Assembly: GCA_011176545.1 (NCBI GenBank)
Contig: DUEN01000029.1
Span: 1 to 35,315, forward strand
Reading direction: 5' to 3'
Origin: Caldilineae bacterium
GTDB lineage: Bacteria; Chloroflexota; Anaerolineae; DUEN01
Length of the DNA: 35,315 nucleotides
Position numbers and translations under genes: made by a program. The notes under the pieces were generated by a model. It was given only the letters and a program-made list of their open reading frames with translations. It did no database searches and was not told the DNA's origin. Below are positions 22,863 through 31,416 of the stretch, in pieces. Within the stretch, counting starts at the first letter, position 1; every line of letters begins with the position of its first letter.

Positions 22863-24710
22863 TTAATACCGGAGGAGCAGCCAGATGGTCGAGAGCAGCA
22901 ACGTCACGATCGTGACGGGGACACCATCACGCATGAAGCGCAGGAAGGACAGGTGGTAGCCCGCCCGGTCCAGTAGCCCCGCGGCAACGATGTTAGGGGC
23001 CGATCCCAGATACGTCGCGTTGCCGCCGAAGTCCGCCCCTACTACCAACGCCCAGAAGAGGACTTGGTTCTCCGCACCGGAGATGGTCCGGGTGAGAAAG
23101 GAAGCGACGGGCAAAACCGCCAGGGTGAAGGGGATGTTCGCCACGAGCGCTGAGGCGATCCCCGAGACCCACACCATTAAGATCACGGCCAGCGTCAGAT
23201 TCCCTCCCGCCAGGTGGCCGATCAGATCGGCGACGACTTGGATGACCCCCGTCTCCTCCAATCCACCGACGAGGATGAACAGGGCGATGAAGAAGACCAG
23301 CGTCGTCCAATCGACCTCGGAAAGCATCCGATGCACGTCCGGCCGCACCCAGACCAACAGCACTGTCGCGCCGGTGAGCGCGACTACGCTCGGCGGCATG
23401 GCGAACAGATCCTCGATGAAGAAAAGCACGAGCGTGGCGCCTGCGACGATGAGGGACTTCCGCAGCAATATCGGGTCTGTGATGCGCGCGCTGCTCTCCA
23501 GCCGCGCGAGCAACGTCGGCGAGAAGCGAGCCCTCGCCCGGGCATATGTCTTGCGGTACAGAAGCCATATCATGAGCACCAGCACCAGGAGCATCATCCC
23601 CCCCAACGGCCCCATGTTCACTACGTACTCCGTGAAGCTGAGCCCTAGATAGGAGCCCACGATGGTGCTGGGGGGATCCCCAATCAGCGTGCTCGCCCCG
23701 CCGATATTGGAAGCCAGCACCTCCGGGATGATGAAGGCGAAGGGATGGGTATCCGAGATGAGGGCGATCTCGATGCTCACCGGCGCCACCAGGAGGATAG
23801 CCGTCACGTCGTTCAAGAGGGAGGAGATAACACCTGTCAGGATCGTCAGGATGACGGCCAGAAACCAGGCGTTCCCCTTGGTCATTTGAAACGCGCGGTA
23901 GGCCAGCCAGGGGAAGACTCCGGTCTCCGCCAAGACGGCCATGAAGATCATCATCCCTAGGATCAGGAAGATCACGTTGAAATCGATGTACGCCAGCGAG
24001 CGCTCGAAGGACAGGATCCAGAAATCGCGGTTAAAAGAGCCGACGAAATACGTCACCGAGAAGATGAGGCCGACCCCCAGGAGGGCGGCGATGGTCTCAT
24101 GCAGGACGTGAAAGGAGATGAGGATGAAGACGAGGAGGAAGACGAACGCAGCGATCACGAAGCTCGCGTTCACTAAACGCACCATCATCACCGGCCCCAG
24201 GTCCGCCAACAGCTCTGGGCCGGCGAACCCAGGGTGCGTCACCGGGATAACCGCGGTGCGATAGGCCGGCTTCGACGCGATGACGAACAGGTTGGACCGC
24301 CCGGTGGCGATATCGGAGAGAACGCTCCGCGGCACGGCCAGCGCCAGCCGAAAGGACCCATCCAGCGCGCTGTGAGCCGCCTCCTGTTCCAGGCCCTCAA
24401 CGCGCACCGGCCACTCCCTCCCATCGATCCTCACCTTGACGGCGGCATCGGCCACGGGATCCTCGTGCGCGTTGACCAGCCGACCGGTGATCACGAGATC
24501 GATGTCACCCGTCTCCTGGGCCGCCGCCCAGGAAGGAGACAACCCGATGAGCCACAACGCCACACAGAGGGAGAGCCCTATCAACAGAAGCCGTGAGGCC
24601 ACGGCGGAGGCTATATGCAGGTCAGCCCAGCGAAGAGATAAAGATCGGCGGAATCGGTCCATAAAGTCACCCAACGGAAGAGAGCCATCCAGCGAGGCCC
24701 AGAATGACAT
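22863..24710 (-). CDS. ArsB/NhaD-type ion transporter with N-terminal beta-sandwich domain
   Basis: A 615-residue protein. A signal-anchor helix near residues 40-65 (LLLIGLSLCVALWLIGL) is followed by a soluble segment (about 68-180) that looks like a carboxypeptidase-regulatory-type beta-sandwich (ITGRLVNAHEDPVADAAVKV). About eleven membrane helices of the ion-transporter superfamily follow. The signatures SLLNDVTAILLVAPVS and SNIGGASTLIGDPPSTIVGS are those of ArsB/NhaD/P-protein permeases, and NATYLGSAPNIVAAG is the second-half counterpart. The substrate (Na+/H+, arsenite or an organic anion) cannot be read. The start is ATG 24710, or ATG 24662 (MDRFRRSL). It lies 67 bp after ruvA. Confidence 0.85.
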   Translation of the reverse strand: MSFWASLDGSLPLGDFMDRFRRSLSLRWADLHIASAVASRLLLIGLSLCVALWLIGLSPSWAAAQETGDIDLVITGRLVNAHEDPVADAAVKVRIDGREWPVRVEGLEQEAAHSALDGSFRLALAVPRSVLSDIATGRSNLFVIASKPAYRTAVIPVTHPGFAGPELLADLGPVMMVRLVNASFVIAAFVFLLVFILISFHVLHETIAALLGVGLIFSVTYFVGSFNRDFWILSFERSLAYIDFNVIFLILGMMIFMAVLAETGVFPWLAYRAFQMTKGNAWFLAVILTILTGVISSLLNDVTAILLVAPVSIEIALISDTHPFAFIIPEVLASNIGGASTLIGDPPSTIVGSYLGLSFTEYVVNMGPLGGMMLLVLVLMIWLLYRKTYARARARFSPTLLARLESSARITDPILLRKSLIVAGATLVLFFIEDLFAMPPSVVALTGATVLLVWVRPDVHRMLSEVDWTTLVFFIALFILVGGLEETGVIQVVADLIGHLAGGNLTLAVILMVWVSGIASALVANIPFTLAVLPVASFLTRTISGAENQVLFWALVVGADFGGNATYLGSAPNIVAAGLLDRAGYHLSFLRFMRDGVPVTIVTLLLSTIWLLLRY

Positions 24711-24777
24711 TTACCCGACGTGAAGAACCCTCAGACACACCCATAGAGGAGGGAAAACAGGGGGCAACAGCCGACGA

Positions 24778-25353
24778 TCACTCCGCGAAGGTGGCCAACG
24801 CCAGCCGCAGGCGCTCTTCTACATCGGTGACGTCCCGCGGCAACGACTGGACGGCCCGCTGCGCCTCGACCACGCTGTATCCTAACGCGGTCAGCGCGTC
24901 GATGACCTCCGCATCCACCTCGGTCAACGCGGCAAGCTCCTCCGGCACCTCCACAGCGGGCAGCTTCTCCTTCAACTCCAGGACGATCTTCTGCGCCGTC
25001 CGCTTTCCGATGCCGGGCACGCGGGCCAATAACTCAGGCTGCTCCTGGACGATGGCCAGCCGCAACGCGTCCGTCGACATGGCCGAGAGCGCGGCCAGGG
25101 CCACCCGCGGCCCCACCCCCGAGACGGAGAGGAGCAGCTCGAACATGGCCAGCTCCTCCTCGCTGGAGAATCCGAAGAGGGCCAGCTCGTTTTCCCGCAC
25201 ATGCAGGTGGGTATGAACGCCCAGCCGCTCCCCCACGCGCGCCTGAGCTAAAAGTGGCGCGGGGGCAAAGACCTTCAGGCCAATGCCCCCCACGTCGATG
25301 ACGAGGTAATCCTTGCCGCGAGCCAACACGCGGCCGTCCACCCAGGCGATCAT
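24778..25353 (-). CDS. ruvA: Holliday junction branch migration protein RuvA
   Basis: A 191-residue subunit that binds four-way junctions and loads the RuvB motor. The OB-fold N-terminus (MIAWVDGRVLARGKDYLVID) is followed by two helix-hairpin-helix motifs, VSGVGPRVALAALSAM and VPGIGKRTAQKIVLEL. The C-terminal RuvB-contact domain is EVIDALTALGYSVVEAQRAV. I use ATG 25353, which overlaps the response regulator stop as TGATG; GTG 25356 adds one residue. RuvC is encoded two genes upstream; ruvB is not in the window. Confidence 0.96.
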   Translation of the reverse strand: MIAWVDGRVLARGKDYLVIDVGGIGLKVFAPAPLLAQARVGERLGVHTHLHVRENELALFGFSSEEELAMFELLLSVSGVGPRVALAALSAMSTDALRLAIVQEQPELLARVPGIGKRTAQKIVLELKEKLPAVEVPEELAALTEVDAEVIDALTALGYSVVEAQRAVQSLPRDVTDVEERLRLALATFAE

Positions 25354-26111
25354 CACGGCTCTCGGAACTTATACCCCGCCCCACGTACCGTCAAAATGTG
25401 CGTGGGCTTGGATGGGTTCTCCTCGATCTTCTCGCGCAGGCGCCGGATGCCCACCTCGACCAGATTCGTCCCCCCCACGAAGTCGTATCCCCACACCTCG
25501 CGGAAGAGCGTCGCCTTCGGCACGGTCTGGCCGGCATGAGACATCAGGTAATACAAAAGCCGGAACTCGATCGGGGTCAGGTGTCGCGATTCGCCATCCA
25601 CGAACACTTCATGCGATTCGGTATCGATGGTCACCCGACCGATGGAGATGACATGCGGCGATGGCCGGCTTCGGCTCCACTCCACGCGTCGCAGGATCGC
25701 CTGGATACGCGCCTCCATCTCCTTAAAGGTGAAGGGCTTCGTGATGTAATCGTCGGCGCCCAGCTCGAACCCCTGCACCAGATCATCCGTGTTCCCCAAA
25801 GCGGTCAGCATGATGACAGGAACATCGGAGCGCCTTCGGATATGACGGCAGACGCTGAAGCCATCCATCTTAGGCATCATAATATCCAGGATGACGAGGT
25901 CGATGTTCTGCGAGCTAAAGGCCTTGACCGCCTCCTCCCCGTCTTCGACCGCGATAACCTCATAACCGGAGTTTTCCAGCGACAGCTTAAGCAGATTACG
26001 CAAAGGGGCTTCGTCCTCGGCGATCAAGATACGGTACTTCCCCTTCGCGTCAAGCTGTCCCTGGGCCGCCTGCACCTCTAAGCGTTCCGCCGTCATCCCT
26101 TCTTTCTCCAT
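25353..26111 (-). CDS. OmpR/PhoB-type response regulator
   Basis: A 252-residue two-domain transcription factor. The receiver domain carries the acidic pair in IAEDEAP, the phospho-acceptor D76 in VILDIMMPKMDGF, and K125 in ITKPF. The C-terminal winged helix (about 155-250) has LTPIEFRLLYYLMSHAGQTV and VEVGIRRLREKIEENPSKP for DNA binding and IRTVRGAGYKF-like VRGAGYKF at the end. There is a 25-residue N-terminal extension before the receiver. The start is ATG 26111, with GAGGGG seven bases upstream. No histidine kinase is nearby, so its input is unknown. Lying between ruvC and ruvA, it may share their expression. Confidence 0.93.
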   Translation of the reverse strand: MEKEGMTAERLEVQAAQGQLDAKGKYRILIAEDEAPLRNLLKLSLENSGYEVIAVEDGEEAVKAFSSQNIDLVILDIMMPKMDGFSVCRHIRRRSDVPVIMLTALGNTDDLVQGFELGADDYITKPFTFKEMEARIQAILRRVEWSRSRPSPHVISIGRVTIDTESHEVFVDGESRHLTPIEFRLLYYLMSHAGQTVPKATLFREVWGYDFVGGTNLVEVGIRRLREKIEENPSKPTHILTVRGAGYKFREP

Positions 26112-26226
26112 AAAAATACCCCTCTGTCCTGCAGGATCGGATGCACGATGATCCGTCTGTAGCGGTGATGACGTTCACGCCGCCGCCCAGACCCCGAGCG
26201 CATGATGATCAGCCGAGCCTATTTTT

Positions 26227-26241
26227 CAGCCCCCTGGGCTG
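26227..26241. repeat. intercistronic hairpin between ruvC and the response regulator
   Basis: CAGCCC-CCT-GGGCTG, nested in a larger inverted pair GATCAGCC (26207-26214) and GGCTGATC (26237-26244). The two pairings share bases and exclude one another. In the minus-strand sense it is followed by A rather than T, so it is not a standard terminator. Confidence 0.4.
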
Positions 26242-26242
26242 A

Positions 26243-26758
26243 TCACTCCTCAACCTGGATCTGCCCACCAACGGCAACGTAGCGATTGAATCGCGCCGAA
26301 TGAGCATGACAGATGGCCACGGCAAGCGCATCCGCAGCATCATCCGGGTGAGGCACATCGGATAGCCCGAGGAGCATCCGCACCATCTCCTGAACCTGGC
26401 GCTTCCGCGCGCCTCCGTACCCCACGACCGCCTGCTTGACGACGGTAGGCGTGTATGTGAACACCGGGACCCCGGCCAAGGCCGCGACCAACAACGTCAC
26501 GCCTCGAGCGTGCCCCACGGAGATCGCGGTGCGCACATTACGCCCGAAGAAGAGCTCCTCGACGGCCACCGCTTGCGGGCGATGGTCATCCAGCAGGCAG
26601 GTAAGCTCCTCATAGATCGTGCGCAGCCGCTCCGGCAACGGCCGATTCGGCGGCGTCGTGATCACGCCGGACACAATCAACGAGAGCTGATCGTCCTCAC
26701 TATGGATCACGCCATATCCGGTGATCGCGACGCCCGGATCGACCCCCAACACGATCAT
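26243..26758 (-). CDS. ruvC: Holliday junction resolvase RuvC
   Basis: A 171-residue endonuclease of the RNase H fold that resolves four-way junctions as a dimer. The catalytic acids are in place: D7 (LGVDPGVAITGYG), E67/E68 (AVEELFFGRN), D140 and D143 (HPDDAADALAVAIC). The length is normal. It starts at ATG 26758, 26 bp after the yebC stop. The order yebC-ruvC-x-ruvA follows a common bacterial arrangement, with a response regulator in place of x. Confidence 0.96.
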   Translation of the reverse strand: MIVLGVDPGVAITGYGVIHSEDDQLSLIVSGVITTPPNRPLPERLRTIYEELTCLLDDHRPQAVAVEELFFGRNVRTAISVGHARGVTLLVAALAGVPVFTYTPTVVKQAVVGYGGARKRQVQEMVRMLLGLSDVPHPDDAADALAVAICHAHSARFNRYVAVGGQIQVEE

Positions 26759-26784
26759 GCCTGTTCTCCCCTCACGAACCGCCC

Positions 26785-27537
26785 TTAGGCGGCGGCGAAC
26801 TCCTCGACGGCCTCCTCGGAGATATCCAGGTTGGAGAAGACACGAGACACATCATCCAGGTCCTCCAAAGCCTCTATCAAGGAGAGGTTCTGGAGCGTCT
26901 CCTTCCTCCCCAGGGAGACGGTGCTGGTCGGCTTCCAGATCAGCTCAGCGTTCTCGACGGGGATACCCCGCTCCTGGAAGGCCTCGCGCACCGCCTGCAG
27001 ATCCGTCGGCGCCGTGTATACCTCGGCCACATCATCGCTGAACTCGACATCCTCGGCGCCAGCCTCGATCGCGGCTTCGAGCACCGCGTCTTCGTCCTGG
27101 GAGGCCATAGGGACCGTGATATACCCCTTCATCTCAAACTGCCAGGCCACGCTGCCTGACTCGCCCAGGCTACCGCCAGCGCGGGTGAACACCCGACGGA
27201 TATCCGCCACCGCCCGATTGCGGTTATCCGTCAACGCCTCCACGATGATCGCCACCCCGTGAGGCCCGTAGCCCTCGTAGATGATCTCCTCGAGCTCCTC
27301 TCCCCCCTTCTCCAGCCCACTGCCACGGCGGATCGCCCGCTCGATGTTCTCCTTGGGCATGGAATGGGCCTTCGCCTTTTCGATCGCCAGCCGCAGCTTG
27401 AAATTCTTCTCCGGGTCAGGCCCTTCACGAGCGGCGACCTGAATCTCACGGGCCAACTTGGTAAATAAAGCTCCTCGCTTGGCGTCCATAGCCGCTTTCT
27501 TGCGCTTAATCGTTGACCATTTCGAATGTCCAGACAT
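26785..27537 (-). CDS. yebC: YebC/PmpR family protein
   Basis: A 250-residue protein of the widespread YebC/TACO1 family. It begins MSGHSKWSTIKRKKAAMDAK, the diagnostic N-terminus, and contains IYEGYGPHGVAIIVEALTDN and the conserved GxxGSVAWQFE segment (LGESGSVAWQFEMKG). Family members have been linked to transcriptional control and to translation of proline-rich stretches; the role here is not shown. The start is ATG 27537 with a purine-rich GGGGGTGGAAG before it. It leads the ruvC cluster and is preceded by a TATAAT box about 115 bp upstream. Confidence 0.95.
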   Translation of the reverse strand: MSGHSKWSTIKRKKAAMDAKRGALFTKLAREIQVAAREGPDPEKNFKLRLAIEKAKAHSMPKENIERAIRRGSGLEKGGEELEEIIYEGYGPHGVAIIVEALTDNRNRAVADIRRVFTRAGGSLGESGSVAWQFEMKGYITVPMASQDEDAVLEAAIEAGAEDVEFSDDVAEVYTAPTDLQAVREAFQERGIPVENAELIWKPTSTVSLGRKETLQNLSLIEALEDLDDVSRVFSNLDISEEAVEEFAAA

Positions 27538-27623
27538 CTTCCACCCCCGATATTCCCTTTACACAAACAGATGTTCTAACAGGCTCATTAAGAAATAGCC
27601 ATCATTAATCTTGCGACGGGTGT

Positions 27624-27650
27624 GTAAGGGCAAAACATACCTTGCCTTAC
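27624..27650. repeat. REP-like palindrome, GTAAGG type
   Basis: GTAAGGGCAA...TTGCCTTAC, a close match to the arms of the element at 22741-22773. It abuts the TATAAT box of the yebC leader. Confidence 0.5.
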
Positions 27651-27651
27651 C

Positions 27652-27657
27652 ATTATA
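27652..27657 (-). promoter_or_regulatory. possible -10 box for yebC
   Basis: TATAAT in the context GGTATAATGG, 115 bp upstream of yebC in an A+T-rich stretch. There is no convincing -35. The 251-bp gap around it (27538-27788) otherwise holds only repeat-like sequence: the palindrome at 27624, TTCGAACCTTCGAA, and a TCCAAA/TTTGGA inverted pair near 27744-27770 that includes CCAAAGTCC, also found in the MITE ends. Confidence 0.35.
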
Positions 27658-27788
27658 CCATAAATAGGCATGTATCGGCAGTTTGAGAGGGTGCAGTCTA
27701 AGAAACCGGGGTTTTGGAATCTTCCTTCCTTCGAACCTTCGAATCCAAATTCGCCAAAGTCCAGTTTGGATAATCACCGCTGAGAGGG

Positions 27789-29450
27789 TCAAGTCGTCTT
27801 GACCTCATCCTCGACGGGCATCAACGCGCCGCGCTCCACTTGTAGCCGCCTCTGACGACGCTCATCCGCCGCCTTCAGGAAGTCACGGAAGAGAGGGTGT
27901 GGCGCATTAGGGCGAGACTTGAACTCCGGATGGAACTGCGTCCCCAACATCCAGGGGTGATCCCTCAACTCCACGATCTCCACCAGCCGCCCATCGGGCG
28001 AGAGGCCGCTGAAGACCAGACCCGCCTTCCCCAGAAGGTCACGGTAAGCGTTGTTGAACTCAAAGCGATGACGATGCCGCTCATGCACGAGGTCCGTCTG
28101 ATACGCCTTCCAAGCGCGGGTGCCGGGCACCAGGCGGCATGGGTAGATCCCCAAGCGCATCGTGCCCCCCAGGTCCTCAATGGAACGCTGCTCCGGCAGG
28201 AGATCGATCACGGGATACTTGGTGGTGACGTCGAACTCCGTACTGTTGGGCTCATCCGAATTCAACACGGCGCGAGCCAGCTCAATGCACATGATCTGCA
28301 TCCCCAGACACAAGCCCAGATAAGGGACCTTATGCTCACGGGCGTAGCGGGCTGCCAGGATCTTCCCGTCAATCCCACGATAGCCGAAGCCACCGGGGAC
28401 CACGATGCCGTCCACGCTCTGCAGCCGCTCGACCTCCCGCCCTCGCTCCAGGTCCTCTGAGCTGATCCACTCGATCTCCACATCCCGGTTGATGGCGATG
28501 CCAGCGTGCAGCAGCGCCTCCTTAACGCTGATGTACGCGTCCTGGAGCTCCACGTACTTCCCCACGAGGCCGATGCGAACCTTCTCCTTGGGGCGCTTGA
28601 TCTCGGCGACCAGCCGACGCCATTCGCTCAGATCCTGCTTACGCGGCGTACACTGCAGCCGTTCCAGCAGGAACTCAGTCAAGCCGGCCTCTTCCAGCAT
28701 TAGGGGGACCTCATAGATCGTATCCGCGGTGATCAGGGGAATCACCGCGCGCTTCTCCACGTCGCAGAAGAGGGCGATCTTTTCCCGCACCGCGTCGTCC
28801 ACCGGGAAGTCCGAACGGCAGACGATGACGTCGGGCTGGATACCGATGCCGCGTAGCTCCCTGACGCTGTGTTGGGTGGGCTTCGTCTTCAACTCACCCG
28901 TGGCCGGCATGAAGGGCAGGAGCGTCACATGGATATACAACGTGTTCTCCCGCCCCACGTCCTTGCGCATCTGACGGATCGCCTCCAGGAAGGGCAATCC
29001 CTCGATGTCGCCCACCGTGCCACCGACCTCGCAGATGACGATCTCCGCCCCCGTTCGCCGGGCCACCAGCGCGATCCGCCTCTTGATCTCGTTGGTCACA
29101 TGGGGGATCACCTGGATCGTCCCTCCCAGATAGTCGCCCCGCCGCTCCTTGGCGATCACCTCAGCGTAGATCTGCCCGGTCGTCACGTTGTTATCACGAG
29201 TTAAATTCTCATCGATGAAGCGCTCGTAATGCCCCAGATCTAGGTCGGTCTCGGCGCCGTCCTCCGTGACGAACACTTCCCCATGCTGATAGGGAGACAT
29301 GGTCCCCGGATCGACGTTGAGGTAGGGATCGAGCTTCTGGATGGAGACGGAAAGGCCCCGGCTTTTCAGGAGCCGCCCGATGGATGCGGCCGTCACGCCC
29401 TTACCCAGAGAGCTGACCACTCCTCCGGTTACGAAGATGTACTTGGTCAC
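27789..29450 (-). CDS. pyrG: CTP synthase
   Basis: A 553-residue enzyme that aminates UTP to CTP with glutamine and ATP. The synthetase half opens [17 protein letters not shown] (P-loop) and [19 protein letters not shown]. The glutaminase half has the nucleophile in [11 protein letters not shown] and the partner H-x-E in [15 protein letters not shown] 29450 is chosen because family members begin there. An upstream GTG at 29522 would add 24 residues including CLCCVKHC, but its ribosome site is only about 2 bases away. It lies in a cluster reading toward yebC but is separated from it by 251 bp of repeat-like DNA. Confidence 0.95.
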   Translation of the reverse strand: MTKYIFVTGGVVSSLGKGVTAASIGRLLKSRGLSVSIQKLDPYLNVDPGTMSPYQHGEVFVTEDGAETDLDLGHYERFIDENLTRDNNVTTGQIYAEVIAKERRGDYLGGTIQVIPHVTNEIKRRIALVARRTGAEIVICEVGGTVGDIEGLPFLEAIRQMRKDVGRENTLYIHVTLLPFMPATGELKTKPTQHSVRELRGIGIQPDVIVCRSDFPVDDAVREKIALFCDVEKRAVIPLITADTIYEVPLMLEEAGLTEFLLERLQCTPRKQDLSEWRRLVAEIKRPKEKVRIGLVGKYVELQDAYISVKEALLHAGIAINRDVEIEWISSEDLERGREVERLQSVDGIVVPGGFGYRGIDGKILAARYAREHKVPYLGLCLGMQIMCIELARAVLNSDEPNSTEFDVTTKYPVIDLLPEQRSIEDLGGTMRLGIYPCRLVPGTRAWKAYQTDLVHERHRHRFEFNNAYRDLLGKAGLVFSGLSPDGRLVEIVELRDHPWMLGTQFHPEFKSRPNAPHPLFRDFLKAADERRQRRLQVERGALMPVEDEVKTT

Positions 29451-29484
29451 TTTATCCGCCCTCGCCACACAATGCTTCACACAG

Positions 29485-29517
29485 CAAAGACACGGAGCCG
29501 TTATCCCCGTGTCTTTG
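29485..29517 (-). promoter_or_regulatory. stable hairpin in the pyrG leader
   Basis: CAAAGACACGG, an 11-nt loop, then CCGTGTCTTTG: an 11-bp perfect stem about 35 nt before the pyrG start. Only three T are in its 3' arm and no T run follows, so an attenuator is possible but not shown. Confidence 0.5.
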
Positions 29518-29588
29518 TCCACACCCTCCCTATTTCAAAGAAGTCGTATATATCCCAACGACATCCTGCTGGACATCTACCCGCGTGC

Positions 29589-29617
29589 ATCCTAACACAC
29601 TTCACAGGGGCTGTCAA
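29589..29617 (-). promoter_or_regulatory. sigma70-like promoter of pyrG
   Basis: TTGACA (29612-29617), a 17-bp spacer, TAGGAT (29589-29594). This predicts a leader of about 130 nt that includes the hairpin at 29485-29517. It has the same -35 and spacing as the SAM operon promoter. Confidence 0.65.
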
Positions 29618-29649
29618 CGGCGGCCCCGCCGGGGTAACCACGGCGAACA

Positions 29650-29679
29650 TCAAAAAGGCCCGGCTGGCGCCGGGCCTTT
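29650..29679 (-). terminator. intrinsic terminator after the small membrane protein gene
   Basis: An 11-bp perfect stem AAAGGCCCGGC / GCCGGGCCTTT with a 4-nt loop, ending in TTTTTG in the minus-strand sense. It lies about 30 bp past the stop of the gene at 29708 and just before the pyrG promoter. Confidence 0.88.
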
Positions 29680-29707
29680 AACCTTCACTCCCCACATTGC
29701 TTACACT

Positions 29708-30202
29708 TTAGCTTTCGCGAGAGGATTCCTGTTCCTGTCCACTCCGCCGGGCGATCTCCGCCGCACGTCGGGCCTGCTCCGTCGCGCGCTGCTCCGCTTC
29801 CTCCCCCGACTCTGTTGAGCTGTTCCTCCGGGCGGAGGCGGCAGATTCTGACGCAGCCCGTGAAGAGGTGCCCGCGCTGCGACCACCTGAGGGACCACTC
29901 GGCCGGGAGGACGACGATGCCACCCGGGCGAGTTGTTCGCGCATAGTGCGCGTGTTCTCCTCAATACCCAATAAGACCAGAACCATGTCCCCTACGGCGT
30001 ACAGGATGACGAAGAAGAAGACCCCGGTTATCAGGATCAAGATAGCAGCTATTCGCACCAGTGATGTCACGATGGCCGGCATGTTGCCTCCAGCCGTCAA
30101 GCCCGCGATCAGGCCAATGACGCCGACGATGAGTAACACAATCCCTAATGCTTTACTCACAAGGGCTACCTTGCGTAACAAGCCAGGTCGCGTTTCCAAC
30201 AT
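29708..30202 (-). CDS. small two-helix membrane protein with Ser-rich tail, function unknown
   Basis: A 164-residue protein I do not recognise. Two hydrophobic helices lie near residues 14-36 (ALGIVLLIVGVIGLIAGLTA) and 49-80 (RIAAILILITGVFFFVILYA and following). After IEENTRTMREQLARV the last 70 residues are low-complexity Ser/Ala/Arg/Glu with many short alternating-charge stretches, probably disordered and cytosolic. ATG 30202 is chosen because GGAGGA lies six bases upstream; an earlier ATG at 30229 has no such site. It has its own terminator. A related architecture could be a membrane-anchored scaffold; nothing in the sequence proves a role. Confidence 0.7.
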   Translation of the reverse strand: MLETRPGLLRKVALVSKALGIVLLIVGVIGLIAGLTAGGNMPAIVTSLVRIAAILILITGVFFFVILYAVGDMVLVLLGIEENTRTMREQLARVASSSSRPSGPSGGRSAGTSSRAASESAASARRNSSTESGEEAEQRATEQARRAAEIARRSGQEQESSRES

Positions 30203-30264
30203 AATGACTCCTCCATTGAACTCGTTCAAGCGGGAACCCCCACCGAAACAGGCAAACCGATAGA

Positions 30265-30287
30265 GGCCCGGCCTACGCGACCGGGCC
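30265..30287 (-). terminator. possible terminator after the secreted repeat protein gene
   Basis: GGCCCGG-9 nt-CCGGGCC, 9 bp past the stop at 30296, followed in the minus-strand sense only by TCTATC. The stem is good but the T run is weak. Confidence 0.5.
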
Positions 30288-30295
30288 CACCCGCA

Positions 30296-31306
30296 TTACT
30301 CGCTCGCAGAGAAATCGTGGAGCGGCAACTCCTGCGCTCCCGGCGGCAGCGGGAACCGCACGGTGAGCTGGATATCAGCGGCCTGTAGCCAGGGAACCGC
30401 CTTGCTGATCAACGGTGCCCATGGCTGGTCCGCCATCAAGCCGGAGACCAGTTCCCCTAGCGTCGTCAGATGGGCCAAGTCCCAGGCCAAGAGCGGCAGA
30501 GGCTTGCCGTTCAGATAGAGATACAGGCCCTCCGGCTGCGTCTTCAACTGCATGTGCTGAACGCCTGCCGCCTCCATCTGGGCCATGATATTCGGCGGCA
30601 CGACGGCGGTGCTCAAATCCAACCCCGTCTCCTCCTGAATCTGACGCACGGACAGATCCATGATGGAGGGGACGCCCTCAGCATCCACATTCACCTCGGC
30701 GTACAAGATCGTCGAGGGAACGGCGACCTCACCTCGCGCCGCCTCCGTGTCTACCAGGAAGAACTCCTCCGTATCCCGCATGGGCACGGGCTCGGCGCCC
30801 TCAGGCAGAGGGAACTGCACAGCCACGGAGAGACCGATGTACTGGAGGAAAGGCACCAGGCGAGCGATCAGGGGAGCATTGGGCACCTGGAAAGCCTGAA
30901 GCGCATCCACCAGAGTGGTCAGCCTTTCCTGGTCCCACTCCAGATAAGGCAGCGGCTTACCATTCACGAATAAGAACAGCCCCTGGCTATTAAGGGCCAC
31001 CTCGATGTGCTGCACCTGTGCCTGAGCCATCATCTGCAGCGTATTCTCCGGCACGCGAGCCATGCTCATATCCATGCCGGTCATGTTCTGAATATCCTTG
31101 ACGCTCAGGCCGAAGACGCTGGGGTATCCTTCCTCATCGATCGTCACGACAATACGCGGGAGCTCAAGCCGAAAGGCTGGTTCCTCCTGCGCCATGGGGG
31201 CCGTAGCTGGCGCCGCCAAGACCCCGCTCGCTGTGAACAACGGCAACAAGAGGCTGACGATGAGCACCCACACCAGGGATCGCCGCAGGGAATGTCGTGG
31301 TCGCAC
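30296..31306 (-). CDS. secreted protein with two copies of an unrecognised domain
   Basis: A 336-residue exported protein. Residues 1-32 form a signal peptide (RRSLVWVLIVSLLLPLFTAS, cleavage likely after VLA). The rest is an internal duplication: about 52-176 and 202-329. Paired stretches include GYPSVFGLSVKDIQNMTGMD with GVPSIMDLSVRQIQEETGLD, LFLFVNGKPLPYLEWD with LYLYLNGKPLPLLAWD, and LSVAVQFPLPEGAEPVPM with IQLTVRFPLPPGAQELPL. I know no family for it. The start is GTG 31306, with GGGAGG six bases upstream. No cysteine follows the signal, so it is not a lipoprotein. A promoter about 330 nt upstream gives it an unusually long leader. Confidence 0.82.
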   Translation of the reverse strand: MRPRHSLRRSLVWVLIVSLLLPLFTASGVLAAPATAPMAQEEPAFRLELPRIVVTIDEEGYPSVFGLSVKDIQNMTGMDMSMARVPENTLQMMAQAQVQHIEVALNSQGLFLFVNGKPLPYLEWDQERLTTLVDALQAFQVPNAPLIARLVPFLQYIGLSVAVQFPLPEGAEPVPMRDTEEFFLVDTEAARGEVAVPSTILYAEVNVDAEGVPSIMDLSVRQIQEETGLDLSTAVVPPNIMAQMEAAGVQHMQLKTQPEGLYLYLNGKPLPLLAWDLAHLTTLGELVSGLMADQPWAPLISKAVPWLQAADIQLTVRFPLPPGAQELPLHDFSASE

Positions 31307-31396
31307 CTTTCACCTCCCGTAGTCTGGGCTTGTGTCTTGCCTACGCATCCGCCGCTTCTCTCTAAGATCCAGCGAGCGGTCTTTCTCTCTGTAGAC

Positions 31397-31416
31397 CGGG
31401 CGGCCCCCACCGCCCG
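31397..31416 (-). other. hairpin in the long leader of the secreted repeat protein gene
   Basis: CGGGCGG-6 nt-CCGCCCG, about 90 bp upstream of the GTG at 31306. A second stem, CGGTCT...AGACCG (about 31377-31398), shares its edge. The rest of the 31307-31771 gap shows no coding sequence and no RNA family I can name. Confidence 0.4.

Noticed and set aside
22990-23652. A 220-codon plus-strand frame within the transporter gene
   Set aside because: Antisense to conserved membrane helices of the ArsB/NhaD-type protein; low-complexity S/T/R composition.
26207-26244. Terminator after the ruvC gene
   Set aside because: The hairpin is followed by A rather than T on the transcribed strand, and the response regulator gene follows in the same direction.
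27559-27792. A 77-codon minus-strand frame between pyrG and yebC
   Set aside because: It lies in repeat-like DNA containing a palindrome and a promoter-like box, has no ribosome site and no recognisable motif.
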